A model generated the notes under the pieces. The model worked only from the letters and a program-made list of their open reading frames with translations. It was not told the DNA's origin and searched no databases. 61,539 bases of DNA, taken from contig JAKSBJ010000001.1 of the NCBI GenBank assembly GCA_022361195.1, forward strand, positions 1 to 61,539, read 5' to 3'. This DNA comes from Flavobacteriales bacterium. Its GTDB lineage: Bacteria > Bacteroidota > Bacteroidia > Flavobacteriales_D > Crocinitomicaceae. Numbering within the stretch: position 1 is the first letter of the stretch; each line of letters starts with the position of its first letter. Below, one piece after another: positions 1-10,221 of this stretch. The position numbers were made by a program, and so were the translations under genes.

Positions 1-1
1 C

Positions 2-1093
2 AATGGGGCAACACGAATTAACCATGAGTGTAACCAATTTGCTAGAAACTGGCTCAAATTCCGATCGGCAATTGATCCAAATAACATTCAAATTCCGGTT
101 TCAGGTAATATGAAGGATTTGGAAGGAAACGGTATTGCCGTTGGATTGGTTAAGCGAAATAGTCCTGACCCGGATAGTCTTGGAATTTATCCAGCTTTCC
201 TTTCTTCTTTGATTGGGTCGGAAGATGAAGTATTGTTTACTTCTTCAGGAGTATTGAACTTCCACGAGCCGTCGCAAGAGTTCCGAATTGCAACTCCTGA
301 GAAACTAATTAACCGAGCGGATACAGGAAACTACATTAGTTTGCACATTGAGAGTTGTTCAATGGAAGGAGATGGAGCAATTGATTTAGGACTTAATTTA
401 CCAGGTTTTGAAATGAAGACTTATGGAACGGTTAAGTATGACAATGCTAGTAAACAAACATCTATGAACCTATCTGGTTCTATGAACTTCTTCTACGACA
501 AAAAAGCCATGCAATACATGTCTGATGATATTTTGGCGGTTGAGGGAATAAGTGGAGTCGATTTTGGAAGAACTACTCTTGAACAAGCTATTAGGGAAGA
601 TGTCTCTAAAGAAGAAGCAGAGAACATTAAATCCGATTATACTTTACAGGGAGCGGTGAAAAAGCTTCCTAAGCAAATGGAAGCACCAATCTATTTCACT
701 AACATCCGATTGGAGTGGAATGAACGTGCAAGAGGATTTGTGTCAAAGCCTATTAGTGGTATTGTTGGACTTTACGGAAAACCTTTAATGAAAGACTTTA
801 CCGTTCGCTTGGCAATTGAATATACAGAGGTAGGAGACCGTGGAATTAAGTTAGGGTACTTGGTTGAATTACCTCCAGTTGAAGAACGTCCGGGGAATTA
901 TTATTTCTATCAGTTCCAGCGAATTAAGAATGATACGAAATTAACGGTTGTTACCAGTAGCAAAGAATTAGAGGAATATATCTTCACGATCAAGGAAGAT
1001 AAGAAGAAGAAATCCAAGTTTCAGTGGGATGCAGCAGGATCTAAACGAGCGGCAGTGTTCCTTGGAGATTTCAAGCGTTGGTGGGACGAATAA
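2..1093 (+). CDS. C-terminal part of a large unrecognised protein (5' truncated)
   Basis: The frame is open from base 2, the left edge of the window, to a TAA at 1091-1093, so this is the last ~363 residues of a longer protein; the ATG at 110 is internal. The visible part is rich in beta-strand-like stretches and ends in a basic segment (KEDKKKKSKF) followed by FLGDFKRWWDE. I recognise no domain. Long proteins with this character occur in Bacteroidota as conserved hypotheticals, but that is a general impression only. The next gene lies 154 bases downstream with no clear terminator between them. Confidence 0.75.
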   Translation, partial: NGATRINHECNQFARNWLKFRSAIDPNNIQIPVSGNMKDLEGNGIAVGLVKRNSPDPDSLGIYPAFLSSLIGSEDEVLFTSSGVLNFHEPSQEFRIATPEKLINRADTGNYISLHIESCSMEGDGAIDLGLNLPGFEMKTYGTVKYDNASKQTSMNLSGSMNFFYDKKAMQYMSDDILAVEGISGVDFGRTTLEQAIREDVSKEEAENIKSDYTLQGAVKKLPKQMEAPIYFTNIRLEWNERARGFVSKPISGIVGLYGKPLMKDFTVRLAIEYTEVGDRGIKLGYLVELPPVEERPGNYYFYQFQRIKNDTKLTVVTSSKELEEYIFTIKEDKKKKSKFQWDAAGSKRAAVFLGDFKRWWDE

Positions 1094-1247
1094 GGGAAAT
1101 AAGAGGTCAAATGACTGAGGTATCAGGACTTAGGAAGCAGTTTTTGACTTTTTTAGCTTTTATGGTCTGATTTATGAACCTTTCTAGGAAAAAAGCGTAT
1201 TATTTGTTTAGGATGTTAGGTTTACAAGCCTCTCTATCCATGATGTT

Positions 1248-4200
1248 GTGAGATTTTTTAAGAAACTCATATTGCTACTTTTATTGTTGTCAGCGGCTAA
1301 TAATCAGCTGTTTGGTCAGAGTTTGGAGGAAAAGGAAAAAAAGGCAAATCAGCTTTTTGAAGACGAAAAATACGTCGAAGCTACACGCCTTTTTAGTGAA
1401 GTTTTGGCGATTAAAAAGAGAGACCCTGACATCAATTTTAAGTATGGAACCTGTTTGCTGTTCAACTCTAACAGCAAAGAGGATGCAATACCCTATTTGC
1501 GTTTTGCAACCAAAAGTGCTACGGTTGATCCAAGAGCGCATTTCTTTATGGGGCGGGCATATCACCTCAATTATCAGTTTAATGAAGCCATTAAGTATTA
1601 CGAAAAATTCGAAAAAATTGGATCGGCTTCTCAGGTGAAGGATTTCCAGGTTGAACTGCAAATTAGGGCTTGTCAAAATGGTAAAAAGCTCCTGGCAGAT
1701 ATTAATGACATTATCGTTTTACAAAAGACGGAAATCAAGAAGGAGAGCTTCTACGAGATTTTTGATCTCAGCGATATTGGAGGTACCATTTTACGTACAG
1801 ACGAATTTCAGTCTAAGGAAGACAAGAAGAGAGGGCACCGTCCGATCATTCATTTTCCGCAAGGATCCAACAAGGTTTTTTATTCTTCTTATGGTGATGA
1901 TGGATCAACAGGTCTGGATATTTACATGATTCAGCGTTTACCGGATGGTTCATGGTCCAAGGCACAAAAGGTTATGGGAAGTGTTAACACTTTTGCTGAT
2001 GAAGATTATCCTTATTTCCACCCTAACGGCTATTTATACTTCTCATCTAAAGGGCATAATTCCATGGGAGGTTATGATGTCTTTAAGAGTAAATACAATT
2101 CATCCGACAATAGTTTTGGTCCTCCAGAAAATCAGGATTTCGCCATTAGTTCTCCTGATGATGATGTTTTTTATGTAGCGGATAGTCTTAATAAGAAAGC
2201 TTATTTCGCCTCGGCTCGTGAAAGCCAGGACGGAAAATTATTCGTGTACAGTGTTCGGGTACAACGAATCCCAATGCAGTTGGCCATTATCAAAGGGGAT
2301 TTTATCAATACAATTGATCCTGATAATCGAAGTATTCAAATTGTCGTTGAAGATTTTTCTTCGGGGCGAGAAATAGGAAAATTCAATTCAAAAAAATCAG
2401 GTGGTTATCTCATTACCTTCCCTAAAAGTGGGAAATATAGCTTAATGGTTACTGTTGATGGTAGTCAAACTGATCATGGGGTAATTATTGATGTTCCTTA
2501 CATTCCGGAAATAAGGCCTTTGAAACAGGAAATGACTCTTGAATTGTTAGAGAATGGTGAGGAGCAATTACGAGTTAAAAACTTGTTTGATGAAGAGTTT
2601 GAAAATCCTGAAACCATCATGGCAGAGGTGTATAAGGAATTGGGAGAGTTATTGCCAAATGCCGGGAAATTTGATTTAGATTCTTTAGATGAGGAATCGA
2701 AGAACAATGAAATTTTAGCTGAGGCTGGTTTAGATCCGTTTGCAACGCAAGATGAAATCATTAAAACGGTTGAAAAGGAGATAGAGGATCTGCAAGCCAT
2801 CATAGTTGAGGAAGAAACACAAGCCAATATAGCTTATAATATGGCTGAGGTTAAAAGTGATGAAGCCAATCAAAAAATGGTGGAAATTAACCAATTGGTC
2901 AGTGAGTTAGAGTCTACCACTGATGCAGACCGTAAAAAGGAAATTTTAGAAGAGATTCTTGAAAAGCGAAACGATGCAGATAGATTGAATAAGGAAGCGA
3001 CCAAATTGACCGAATTAGGTAAAGAGATTGAAACTTCGGTTCAACGCAATAAAGCTATTGTTGAAAGTGCCGGAAACATTGTTGAAGAGTTAAAAGGAGT
3101 TAATGGAGATGATCGGGATGCTTTGACTCAAGTAGTAAAAAATAACCAACTCTTTTTCGAGGAAAATGTGAAGAGTCATGAGCCTAATGTTTCGGTTGTT
3201 GAAAAGATTCAGGGAGAAGGGAAACAGTCCAATGAAAAGCTACAAGCCATTAGTGATGAAATTAGCGAAATGGCCTCTAAACGAACCGATTTAATTGCTG
3301 AAAATAAACGCCTTGAAAAACGAATTAAGGAAACCAAAAAGAAAAAGGATCAGGAAGCCTTACAACGTGAAATTGATTTAAATAAGGATGAAATTGTTTC
3401 CCTCGATCGTTTGATTGAAAGTAAGAACAAGGAATACGATGAAGCTGTTGTAGAAAACGAGTCTGGTAGTTTATCAACTGCCGCTGACTTAGTGATTGAT
3501 CCATCTAACAATACTGCCGAAAATAAGAAGAAGCTGACCAAAGAAGAACGTTTGGCTATTGATCAGAAAGTACGTTCGAATGATATTTCAGAAAGTATTG
3601 CCAGTATAGATAAAGTGTTGAAGGATAACAATATCAATGACATTAAAGTGGATCTTTTTGCGAATGACGAAACCACTAAAAACTATTCGTTGGCCGAATG
3701 GACTGAGGAGATAGACAAGCAGGTTGTTGATTTAAGGAAGCAGCTGTCTACCGCAAGTCCGGAGGAGAAAAAGAAAATTGAGGAAGAGATCATTGCATTG
3801 GAAGAGTTGAAAGAGCAGAAGATAAAAGAATTTGAGGTGGTTGAGACCAATCCAAATGATATCAAGGAAGAGGTAAATAAAGAAGAAATTCTGGAGGACT
3901 ATACCAGCAGAAAAGAAGAAATTGGGGAAATTGTCAATGAAAATGATCGAAAGGCTGAAAACCTGAAACTCAATGAAGAATTGAAAGAGAATATCGTTGA
4001 AGAAAAAGGAAATCTCGAAAAAATTCTAGAGGATGATCCAGGGAATAAAGCGGCTAAGGAACGTCTTAAAAACCTGGAAGAAATGGAAGCTGTTGTTGAT
4101 GAGGAAATCAAAAATGACAGAGAGTGGATTGAGGATAATTCTAACAACTCCTTTAATCCGGATAATATATTGAGCAGTTTGGATGAGGACTATGAAAACA

Positions 4201-7200
4201 AAGTCAATACTATTTATCAAACTATTCCGGACGATGAAGGTCGAAAAGCCGAGATTCAAAAACTAAATGAAAGCTTACTTCAAAAAACAGATGAACGTAC
4301 ACAAGAATTAGAGGCGATTTTAGCTTCTGATCCATCCAACCAGTCAGCGAAAGATGAATTGACCTATCTCAATGAATTGAAAGACAATTTAAATTCAAAT
4401 CAGGGAGAACCATTAACTGATCCGGTTTTGGTTGACTTGGATAATTTGGATAGTAAAGTTGTCAAAGATGAGTTACTGGATGGATACAATGACCGAAACG
4501 AAGCAATTGCCGCAATTGATGATGAATTGAGCCGTAAGCAAGCTGAAAATGTTTTAAATAAAGAGCTAAAGTCGGCAGTTGAGAAGGAATTGCAACGATA
4601 TGAAAGTGTTTTGGCAGAAAATTCGGGTAATAAGAATCTTGAAAAGAAGATAGAAAACCTCCAAAAACTCAAAGAAGAATTAGGAGAAGAAATAGATGAT
4701 AATAACAGTTGGATTGCCGAAAACCAACCCAATCTATCCTCCGATCCAACTTATGTGGACGTAAAAGCCACTATTCCGGGATACCAGGCCGAAGTGAATA
4801 AAATAGATAAAATTGAGGATGATGGCGATCGAACTAAAGCTGTTGAGGAGTTAAACAGAAACTCATTGGATGATATTAATGATCGTTTAGAAGAATTGGA
4901 TGAGATTTTAACTGATAATCCTGAAGACAGAAATGCCTCAAGTGAAAAGGAAAAACTCGAGAATTTGAAGCAACAAATTGAGGATGAACCAGGAGAAACA
5001 CTTATTCAACCTACTAATTTAGATGAACTCAATACAAAACCAGACATAGGTGAGATTATGCCTTCTTATTCTACCGATAAGGATAGAATTAACGCTACGG
5101 CAGATTCGGAAATAGAACGGGAAAGTGAAAAAATTAAGCTGAATGAACGATTGGTTGAATTGATTGATGCTGAAATTGAGGCTTTGAAGGTACTGAAAGA
5201 TGAAAATCCGGGTGACGCTAAAAACATTGATAAGCGAATTGAGGAGCTTGAAAAAATTAAGGCTGAAAAACAACTTGAGATTGAGGCAAGTCGAGAAATT
5301 GTTGGAGATGAAGTTGTGGCGGTTGATCGAGAGAAAATTTCCATTGCTACGATCATGCCTGATTATGATTCAAGATGGACAAACATTAACAATAGTACAG
5401 ACCCTGAAGTTTCTAAGTTAGAAAATATCAATGCTCTCAATAATGAATTGATTAGTAAGCTGGATTTAAAGATTCAAAAACTTGAAGATGAAAAAAGTAC
5501 TAACCCTGGTCAATTAGATGCTATTGAGAAAGACATTGAAAACATTGAAAAAATCAAGCAACAAAAGCAGAATGAAATTGACCGTAATCTTAGTCGAATT
5601 GAGGATTTGGAAGATGGAAATTCAACAACAGCTTCTCGAGCAGAGATTACCGTTGAATCACTTATGCCGGACTACGTAAGTCGTTTAGGTGAAATTGAAA
5701 ATGGTGATGCTTCAGAGTCGGATAAACTCAAGCAGCAAAACGGAGTTCACAATGATCTAATTTCGGCTATAGATAACAAGATTCTAGAACTAAATACCGA
5801 AAAGTCTCAAAATCCAGATCAGGCTGATTTGATTGATAAGGATATTGAAAACATTGAGCGAATGAAGACGGCAAAACTCAATGAAATCAATCAAAATAAT
5901 AACCGAATTGCTGAATTGGGTACGACAGCTTCAGACAATACCAATAATACTAACCGCGCAGAGATTACTGTTGAATCGTTAATGCCGGATTATATGAGCC
6001 GTTTAGGTGAGATTGAAAATGGTGATGCTTCAGAGTCGGATAAACTCAAACAACAAAACGGAGTTCATAACGATTTAATTTCGGCTATCGATAAAAAGGT
6101 TGCAGAACTGAATGCTGAAAAGTCTCAAAACCCTGATCAGGCTGACTTGATAGATAAGGATATTGAAAACATTGAGCGAATGAAGACTGCAAAACTCAAT
6201 GAAATCAATCAAAATAATAACCGAATTGCTGAATTGGGTACAACTGCTTCGGATAATACAAACAACAACGATTCTCAAGCTGATCGTCAAGCTGTAACCA
6301 TTGAGTCTATTATGCCGGATTATGAAGAAAGAAAATTGGCAATTGAAAATTCAGGAGCGGATGAATTGACTCAACTGGAGGAGAAGATGGCCCTCAATAA
6401 AGAATTAATGGCAGCTATCGATGCCAAGAATGATGATTTTGAAACGGAAAAGTCTAATAATCCTGAACAAGCAAATGCAATTGATAAGGACATTGAGAGT
6501 TTAGCAGATATCCGAAAAAGAACCGAAAATGAGAATCAATCATTCAGTAGCCAAATTGAATCTTTGACAGATGTAGCCTTAACCAATGGTTCGGATACTA
6601 AGAGTTTAAATGAGATAGAAACGTCCGATTTTAAAGCTCCAGAAAACCAGGAGTCGCTTGAAGAACTCAATGATAACTTAGCGGATATTGAAACCTTGGA
6701 GGCAGAAATTGAAGTGTTAGAAAGATCAAAAGATGAAGCAGGGTCGGATAAGGAGAAGGCAAAAATTGAAAAAGAAATTTCAGCCAGAAAATTGAAGCTG
6801 GCAGTGGTAGAGAATAATACCTTGGAGCAATTGGCTGAAATGAATGAAAATGAGTTTGAAAGTTCCAAAGAAGAGTTTAATAAGAATAGTGCAGGGGTAA
6901 GATCGTCTGATCCGTCAAGCACAGATCTAGCTTCAGCAAATGAGGATCTAAAAACAGCCGAGCAAAAAATGAATCAGGCTGCTGATATTAGAGATGAAGC
7001 CTCCAATACAAAAGACCCTATTGAGAAAAACGAAAAGTTAAAAGAGGCATTTGAGCTGGAAGAAGAAGCTAAGTCATTAGTCAAAGGGGCGAACAGAAAA
7101 CTTAAGGCAGCTATTGTAACTTATGAGTATGCTAACAAGAATGGGGAAGAAGTTATTTTAGAAGTTCCGGAGAATCCAGAAGACAGACAATCAACTCAAT

Positions 7201-9860
7201 ATGCAAATACAGCCGATGAGTTGGATCAGAAAGCAGCTGATTTGGAAGAGCGTGCTGCAACTTTAAGAGATAGTAGTGAAACGGTGAAGAAAAAATACCG
7301 TCAGGCAATTTTAGAGGAGGCTACGGCTTTGGATGAAGAAGCAGCTGAATTAAAGACAGAAGCTGATCAAATGAGAGCTAAGGGAGCTGAATTGAAGGAA
7401 AAAGAAGATGCGGTAGCAGCTGTTTTACCTGAAAGAACAAATAAGCAGGTAGATGAAGAAACAAAGAATGAAGTAGCTTCTTCAGATGGTTATAAGGAGT
7501 ACAAAGACCTTACGGATAGTGGAGATAAAAAGATGGAGGAAGCTCGTGAGTTAGATGAAGAAATCAAGAATCTCAAGGATAAGCAAGCTCGAAAAATCAA
7601 AATGGCGATTGTAACCTATGAGAGTTCAGAAGAAGCAAAATCTGCTGTGGAAAACGATCCTGAGGTGAAGGCATTGCAAGATGAGATTAATCAATTACAG
7701 AAGAATCAGGAAGACTTGAAGAAAGGAGCAATTGAGGATTATACAAAAGCGCAGGAGTCAATTGCGGATAAAGGCCCTGAAGATCAGGAAAACATTCGAG
7801 CATTAGCTTCACAAGGAGTTGAACCAACAGAGAACACCAATAACGATGTTGCTGTAACAGAACCTGGTCAAGCCGACTTTAAGGCTCCTGAAGCAGTAAA
7901 TAATGACATTTTCCGTACTACGAACGATGCGGTTTATTCAGAAAGAGCTCCAATTCCGGTAGATGAAAAATCAAGCGGGCTAGTATATAAAGTGCAGGTA
8001 GGTGCCTTCCGAAATCCTCTTCCTCAAGATCACTTTGATCGTTTTGCTCCAATTTCAGGAGAGAAGTTGAATAATGGTATTACGCGTTATATGGCTGGTT
8101 ACTTTACTAAATTCAATTCTGCCAACGATGCCCGAAATCAAATTAGAGGATTGGGATATGGTGATGCTTTTGTCGTAGCTTATTGTAATGGAGAGCGAAT
8201 TTCTGTAAGTCGAGCAAGACAAATTGAAAATGGAGAAATTGAGTGTATTGGAACAGCTGGTCAGCAAGACTTTGTGGACAATGGAAACAATACTAATAAC
8301 ACCAATACTACTGATAATAATAATAACAATACAAATGATGGTGGAAACAATAACACATCCAACGATAACTCTGCCAATAACAACAACGATAACGACACAA
8401 ATAACACGAATAACAATACTGCCGACAATAATAATTCGACCGATACTAATGACAGCAACGGAGGAAATGACAATAACAATGCAGGGAATAATGACACGGC
8501 TAATAATAATGCCAACAACAATTCTACGAACAATGCTACCTCAAATAATAACGATAGCAATTATTACAACAGCGTAGATGGAGCAGCTCCTGCTGATCAG
8601 GTAGAGGATATTAAAGGATTATTCTTTACGGTTCAAATTGGAGTTTACTCAAAACCGGTCCCACCGTCAACTTTGTATAACATTATACCATTGAATAGTC
8701 AATTAATTTCAGGAGGTAGAATAAGATATACAACTGGGAAATATACTAGTGTAGAAAGCGCAACTGGCCGTAAAAATGAAATTGTTGGAATTGGAATTTC
8801 TGACGCTTTTGTGACTGCATACTATGATGGACAACGAATTTCTATTCAGCAGGCAAGAGACATTTTAGCACGAGATGGAAATAAGGCACTTTATAATTCA
8901 CCAGAGAATCAAAGTGGAGCAGTGACTACAAATGATGTTGAGAATAAAGGACCTTTCATTGTTGAAGTAGGCTATTTTGAAGAGGGGGATGTACCGCAAG
9001 ATTTTACGGATTTATTGGAGGAAAATCAGGATGAGAAATTCTTGTCGCAAACTGATTTTGATGATAATGTATTGTATTATGCCGGACCGTTTGATACAAA
9101 AGAAGAAGCAGATGCTAAACGGGCAGAATTGCAAGGAAAAGGATTCACAGTGGCCGAAGTAAAACCGGTTCAGGGACAGGATGATCCTGATTTTGCAACG
9201 GATAATAATAACAGCAATAGTTCATATGTAAAAGAAGGAGTTTACTATCGTATTTTGGTTGGTAAGTTTGCGGATGCGGTTCCAGGTGAGTATGCGACAC
9301 TACTTATTCAAACAGAGAGCCTATTTGATACGGAGCAGGATATAGAAGGAAACACTTATATGTATTCAACCAAAATAGAGGACTTTGATGAAGTTCGTGA
9401 ACGAATTGCAGAATTTGCTGATTTAGGAATTGAGGATATGCAAATTGTTTCTTATTACAAGTACGAGCCAATTCCAAAAGAACAGGCTGATGCAATTTTG
9501 AATGATGAGGAAGTAGGAGAGTTAACTCCTTATGAAGCGCCTCAGGGTATTAGTGCTGATGAATATCTCTACCAAACAGAGGCTATCTATTACCGTGTAC
9601 GTTTGGGACGATTTGATCAGGAAGTTCCATCTGACTTTGCAAATAATATTTTAATGCATTCAGAAGATGAGAGTATTGAGCAAGAAGAGACTTTTGAAGG
9701 GGAGATTATTTTCTACTCACTCTCTAAGAAAACGTATACCGAAATTGAAGCGGATAAAGCTAGGCTGGTTGAAAAAGGATTCGTAGATTCGAAAATTGTA
9801 GCCTTCCACAAGTATGATCAAATTAGTGTGGAAAAAGCACGTAAATTGTTAGGACAATGA
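1248..9860 (+). CDS. Giant exported TPR/PD40/coiled-coil/SPOR-repeat envelope protein
   Basis: 2870 residues. The GTG start is chosen because it begins a signal peptide (RFFKK, then a leucine core, ending near LFGQ, residue 24). Domains in order: TPR-like helices (~25-140); a PD40/WD40-like propeller (~165-340, blade motifs FPQGSNKVFYSS and HPNGYLYFSS); a beta domain (~345-430); acidic coiled coil from ~450 to ~2220 built partly from ~105-residue repeats with an MPDY motif; an Asn-rich linker (~2343-2441); and five SPOR-like repeats starting near 2244, 2457, 2568, 2662 and 2777 (VQVGAF, VQIGVY, VEVGYF, ILVGKF, VRLGRF). The order TPR-PD40-beta domain resembles PorE-type periplasmic proteins, but here SPOR repeats, which in other proteins bind denuded peptidoglycan glycan, sit where OmpA would be. 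Inferred role: an anchor or spacer between outer-membrane or secretion complexes and the cell wall. The function is not established. Confidence 0.85.
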   Translation: MRFFKKLILLLLLLSAANNQLFGQSLEEKEKKANQLFEDEKYVEATRLFSEVLAIKKRDPDINFKYGTCLLFNSNSKEDAIPYLRFATKSATVDPRAHFFMGRAYHLNYQFNEAIKYYEKFEKIGSASQVKDFQVELQIRACQNGKKLLADINDIIVLQKTEIKKESFYEIFDLSDIGGTILRTDEFQSKEDKKRGHRPIIHFPQGSNKVFYSSYGDDGSTGLDIYMIQRLPDGSWSKAQKVMGSVNTFADEDYPYFHPNGYLYFSSKGHNSMGGYDVFKSKYNSSDNSFGPPENQDFAISSPDDDVFYVADSLNKKAYFASARESQDGKLFVYSVRVQRIPMQLAIIKGDFINTIDPDNRSIQIVVEDFSSGREIGKFNSKKSGGYLITFPKSGKYSLMVTVDGSQTDHGVIIDVPYIPEIRPLKQEMTLELLENGEEQLRVKNLFDEEFENPETIMAEVYKELGELLPNAGKFDLDSLDEESKNNEILAEAGLDPFATQDEIIKTVEKEIEDLQAIIVEEETQANIAYNMAEVKSDEANQKMVEINQLVSELESTTDADRKKEILEEILEKRNDADRLNKEATKLTELGKEIETSVQRNKAIVESAGNIVEELKGVNGDDRDALTQVVKNNQLFFEENVKSHEPNVSVVEKIQGEGKQSNEKLQAISDEISEMASKRTDLIAENKRLEKRIKETKKKKDQEALQREIDLNKDEIVSLDRLIESKNKEYDEAVVENESGSLSTAADLVIDPSNNTAENKKKLTKEERLAIDQKVRSNDISESIASIDKVLKDNNINDIKVDLFANDETTKNYSLAEWTEEIDKQVVDLRKQLSTASPEEKKKIEEEIIALEELKEQKIKEFEVVETNPNDIKEEVNKEEILEDYTSRKEEIGEIVNENDRKAENLKLNEELKENIVEEKGNLEKILEDDPGNKAAKERLKNLEEMEAVVDEEIKNDREWIEDNSNNSFNPDNILSSLDEDYENKVNTIYQTIPDDEGRKAEIQKLNESLLQKTDERTQELEAILASDPSNQSAKDELTYLNELKDNLNSNQGEPLTDPVLVDLDNLDSKVVKDELLDGYNDRNEAIAAIDDELSRKQAENVLNKELKSAVEKELQRYESVLAENSGNKNLEKKIENLQKLKEELGEEIDDNNSWIAENQPNLSSDPTYVDVKATIPGYQAEVNKIDKIEDDGDRTKAVEELNRNSLDDINDRLEELDEILTDNPEDRNASSEKEKLENLKQQIEDEPGETLIQPTNLDELNTKPDIGEIMPSYSTDKDRINATADSEIERESEKIKLNERLVELIDAEIEALKVLKDENPGDAKNIDKRIEELEKIKAEKQLEIEASREIVGDEVVAVDREKISIATIMPDYDSRWTNINNSTDPEVSKLENINALNNELISKLDLKIQKLEDEKSTNPGQLDAIEKDIENIEKIKQQKQNEIDRNLSRIEDLEDGNSTTASRAEITVESLMPDYVSRLGEIENGDASESDKLKQQNGVHNDLISAIDNKILELNTEKSQNPDQADLIDKDIENIERMKTAKLNEINQNNNRIAELGTTASDNTNNTNRAEITVESLMPDYMSRLGEIENGDASESDKLKQQNGVHNDLISAIDKKVAELNAEKSQNPDQADLIDKDIENIERMKTAKLNEINQNNNRIAELGTTASDNTNNNDSQADRQAVTIESIMPDYEERKLAIENSGADELTQLEEKMALNKELMAAIDAKNDDFETEKSNNPEQANAIDKDIESLADIRKRTENENQSFSSQIESLTDVALTNGSDTKSLNEIETSDFKAPENQESLEELNDNLADIETLEAEIEVLERSKDEAGSDKEKAKIEKEISARKLKLAVVENNTLEQLAEMNENEFESSKEEFNKNSAGVRSSDPSSTDLASANEDLKTAEQKMNQAADIRDEASNTKDPIEKNEKLKEAFELEEEAKSLVKGANRKLKAAIVTYEYANKNGEEVILEVPENPEDRQSTQYANTADELDQKAADLEERAATLRDSSETVKKKYRQAILEEATALDEEAAELKTEADQMRAKGAELKEKEDAVAAVLPERTNKQVDEETKNEVASSDGYKEYKDLTDSGDKKMEEARELDEEIKNLKDKQARKIKMAIVTYESSEEAKSAVENDPEVKALQDEINQLQKNQEDLKKGAIEDYTKAQESIADKGPEDQENIRALASQGVEPTENTNNDVAVTEPGQADFKAPEAVNNDIFRTTNDAVYSERAPIPVDEKSSGLVYKVQVGAFRNPLPQDHFDRFAPISGEKLNNGITRYMAGYFTKFNSANDARNQIRGLGYGDAFVVAYCNGERISVSRARQIENGEIECIGTAGQQDFVDNGNNTNNTNTTDNNNNNTNDGGNNNTSNDNSANNNNDNDTNNTNNNTADNNNSTDTNDSNGGNDNNNAGNNDTANNNANNNSTNNATSNNNDSNYYNSVDGAAPADQVEDIKGLFFTVQIGVYSKPVPPSTLYNIIPLNSQLISGGRIRYTTGKYTSVESATGRKNEIVGIGISDAFVTAYYDGQRISIQQARDILARDGNKALYNSPENQSGAVTTNDVENKGPFIVEVGYFEEGDVPQDFTDLLEENQDEKFLSQTDFDDNVLYYAGPFDTKEEADAKRAELQGKGFTVAEVKPVQGQDDPDFATDNNNSNSSYVKEGVYYRILVGKFADAVPGEYATLLIQTESLFDTEQDIEGNTYMYSTKIEDFDEVRERIAEFADLGIEDMQIVSYYKYEPIPKEQADAILNDEEVGELTPYEAPQGISADEYLYQTEAIYYRVRLGRFDQEVPSDFANNILMHSEDESIEQEETFEGEIIFYSLSKKTYTEIEADKARLVEKGFVDSKIVAFHKYDQISVEKARKLLGQ
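5637..6272 (+). repeat. 318-bp in-frame tandem duplication inside the giant coiled-coil gene
   Basis: Two head-to-tail units (5637-5954 and 5955-6272, 106 codons each) are nearly identical in protein and DNA. Both read RAEITVESLMPDY, GEIENGDASESDKLKQQNGV, DLIDKDIENIERMKTAKLNE and RIAELGTTASDN. A third, diverged unit starts at 6285. More diverged copies of the same pattern lie upstream from about 3885. The near identity of the two middle units points to a recent duplication or ongoing homogenisation. Confidence 0.9.
8278..8574 (+). repeat. Asn-rich low-complexity linker coding region
   Basis: About 98 codons made almost only of Asn, Thr, Asp, Ser and Gly, with AAT and AAC mixed, joining the first SPOR-like repeat to the second. 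Two shorter Asn/Ser-rich linkers precede later repeats (for example near 9199-9222). This looks like a flexible, probably disordered spacer. Confidence 0.85.
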
Positions 9861-10138
9861 TGATGATGACTGATATAGAATTAGAAGAAGAAGTAGTTGT
9901 TGAATCAAAGACGCAGAAGAGTAAGAGTCTGGTGATTTACAATGATGATGTCAATACTTTTGATCATGTAATTGACTCATTGGTTAAGGTGTGTAAGCAT
10001 GAATTAATTCAGGCAGAACAATGTACATGGATCATTCATTACAATGGGAAATGTGCTGTAAAAGAAGGGGATATGTCTAAACTAAACCCCATGAAACAAG
10101 CCTTGAACGAAAGAGGTTTGGATGCCAAAATTCACTAA
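9857..10138 (+). CDS. clpS: ATP-dependent Clp protease adaptor ClpS
   Basis: 93 residues or slightly fewer. ClpS delivers N-degron substrates to ClpAP. The core motifs are present: VIYNDDVNTFDHVIDSL near the N-terminus and TWIIHYNGKCAVKEGD in the middle, which correspond to the family's NDD and cofactor-binding strands. The start overlaps the stop of the giant gene (ATGA at 9857). Four ATG codons follow one another in frame (9857, 9860, 9863, 9866), so the real start may be any of them; the usual-length protein would begin at the last. Coupling of clpS to a giant envelope gene is unusual and need not mean a shared function. Confidence 0.93.
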   Translation: MMMMTDIELEEEVVVESKTQKSKSLVIYNDDVNTFDHVIDSLVKVCKHELIQAEQCTWIIHYNGKCAVKEGDMSKLNPMKQALNERGLDAKIH

Positions 10139-10167
10139 ACCCTTCTCATTCCTTATTGACTAATTGT

Positions 10168-10195
10168 TTCATTGGATTTTATTTATTTCAATGAA
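10168..10195. terminator. Possible weak terminator between convergent genes
   Basis: TTCATTG (10168-10174) and CAATGAA (10189-10195) form a 7-bp stem around an AT-rich loop in the gap between clpS and the convergent phosphatase gene. There is no good T tract, so this is tentative. Confidence 0.3.
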
Positions 10196-10221
10196 TCTCC
10201 TCTGTTTGGTAAAATACTGAA

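Noticed and set aside
5637..6600. CRISPR-like or satellite array
   Set aside because: Repeats are 318 bp, adjacent without spacers, and in frame within a coding sequence.
8224..8577. 117-residue ORF in the +1 frame of the giant gene, rich in Thr and Ile
   Set aside because: It is the shifted reading of the Asn-rich linker and has no independent start signal or composition.
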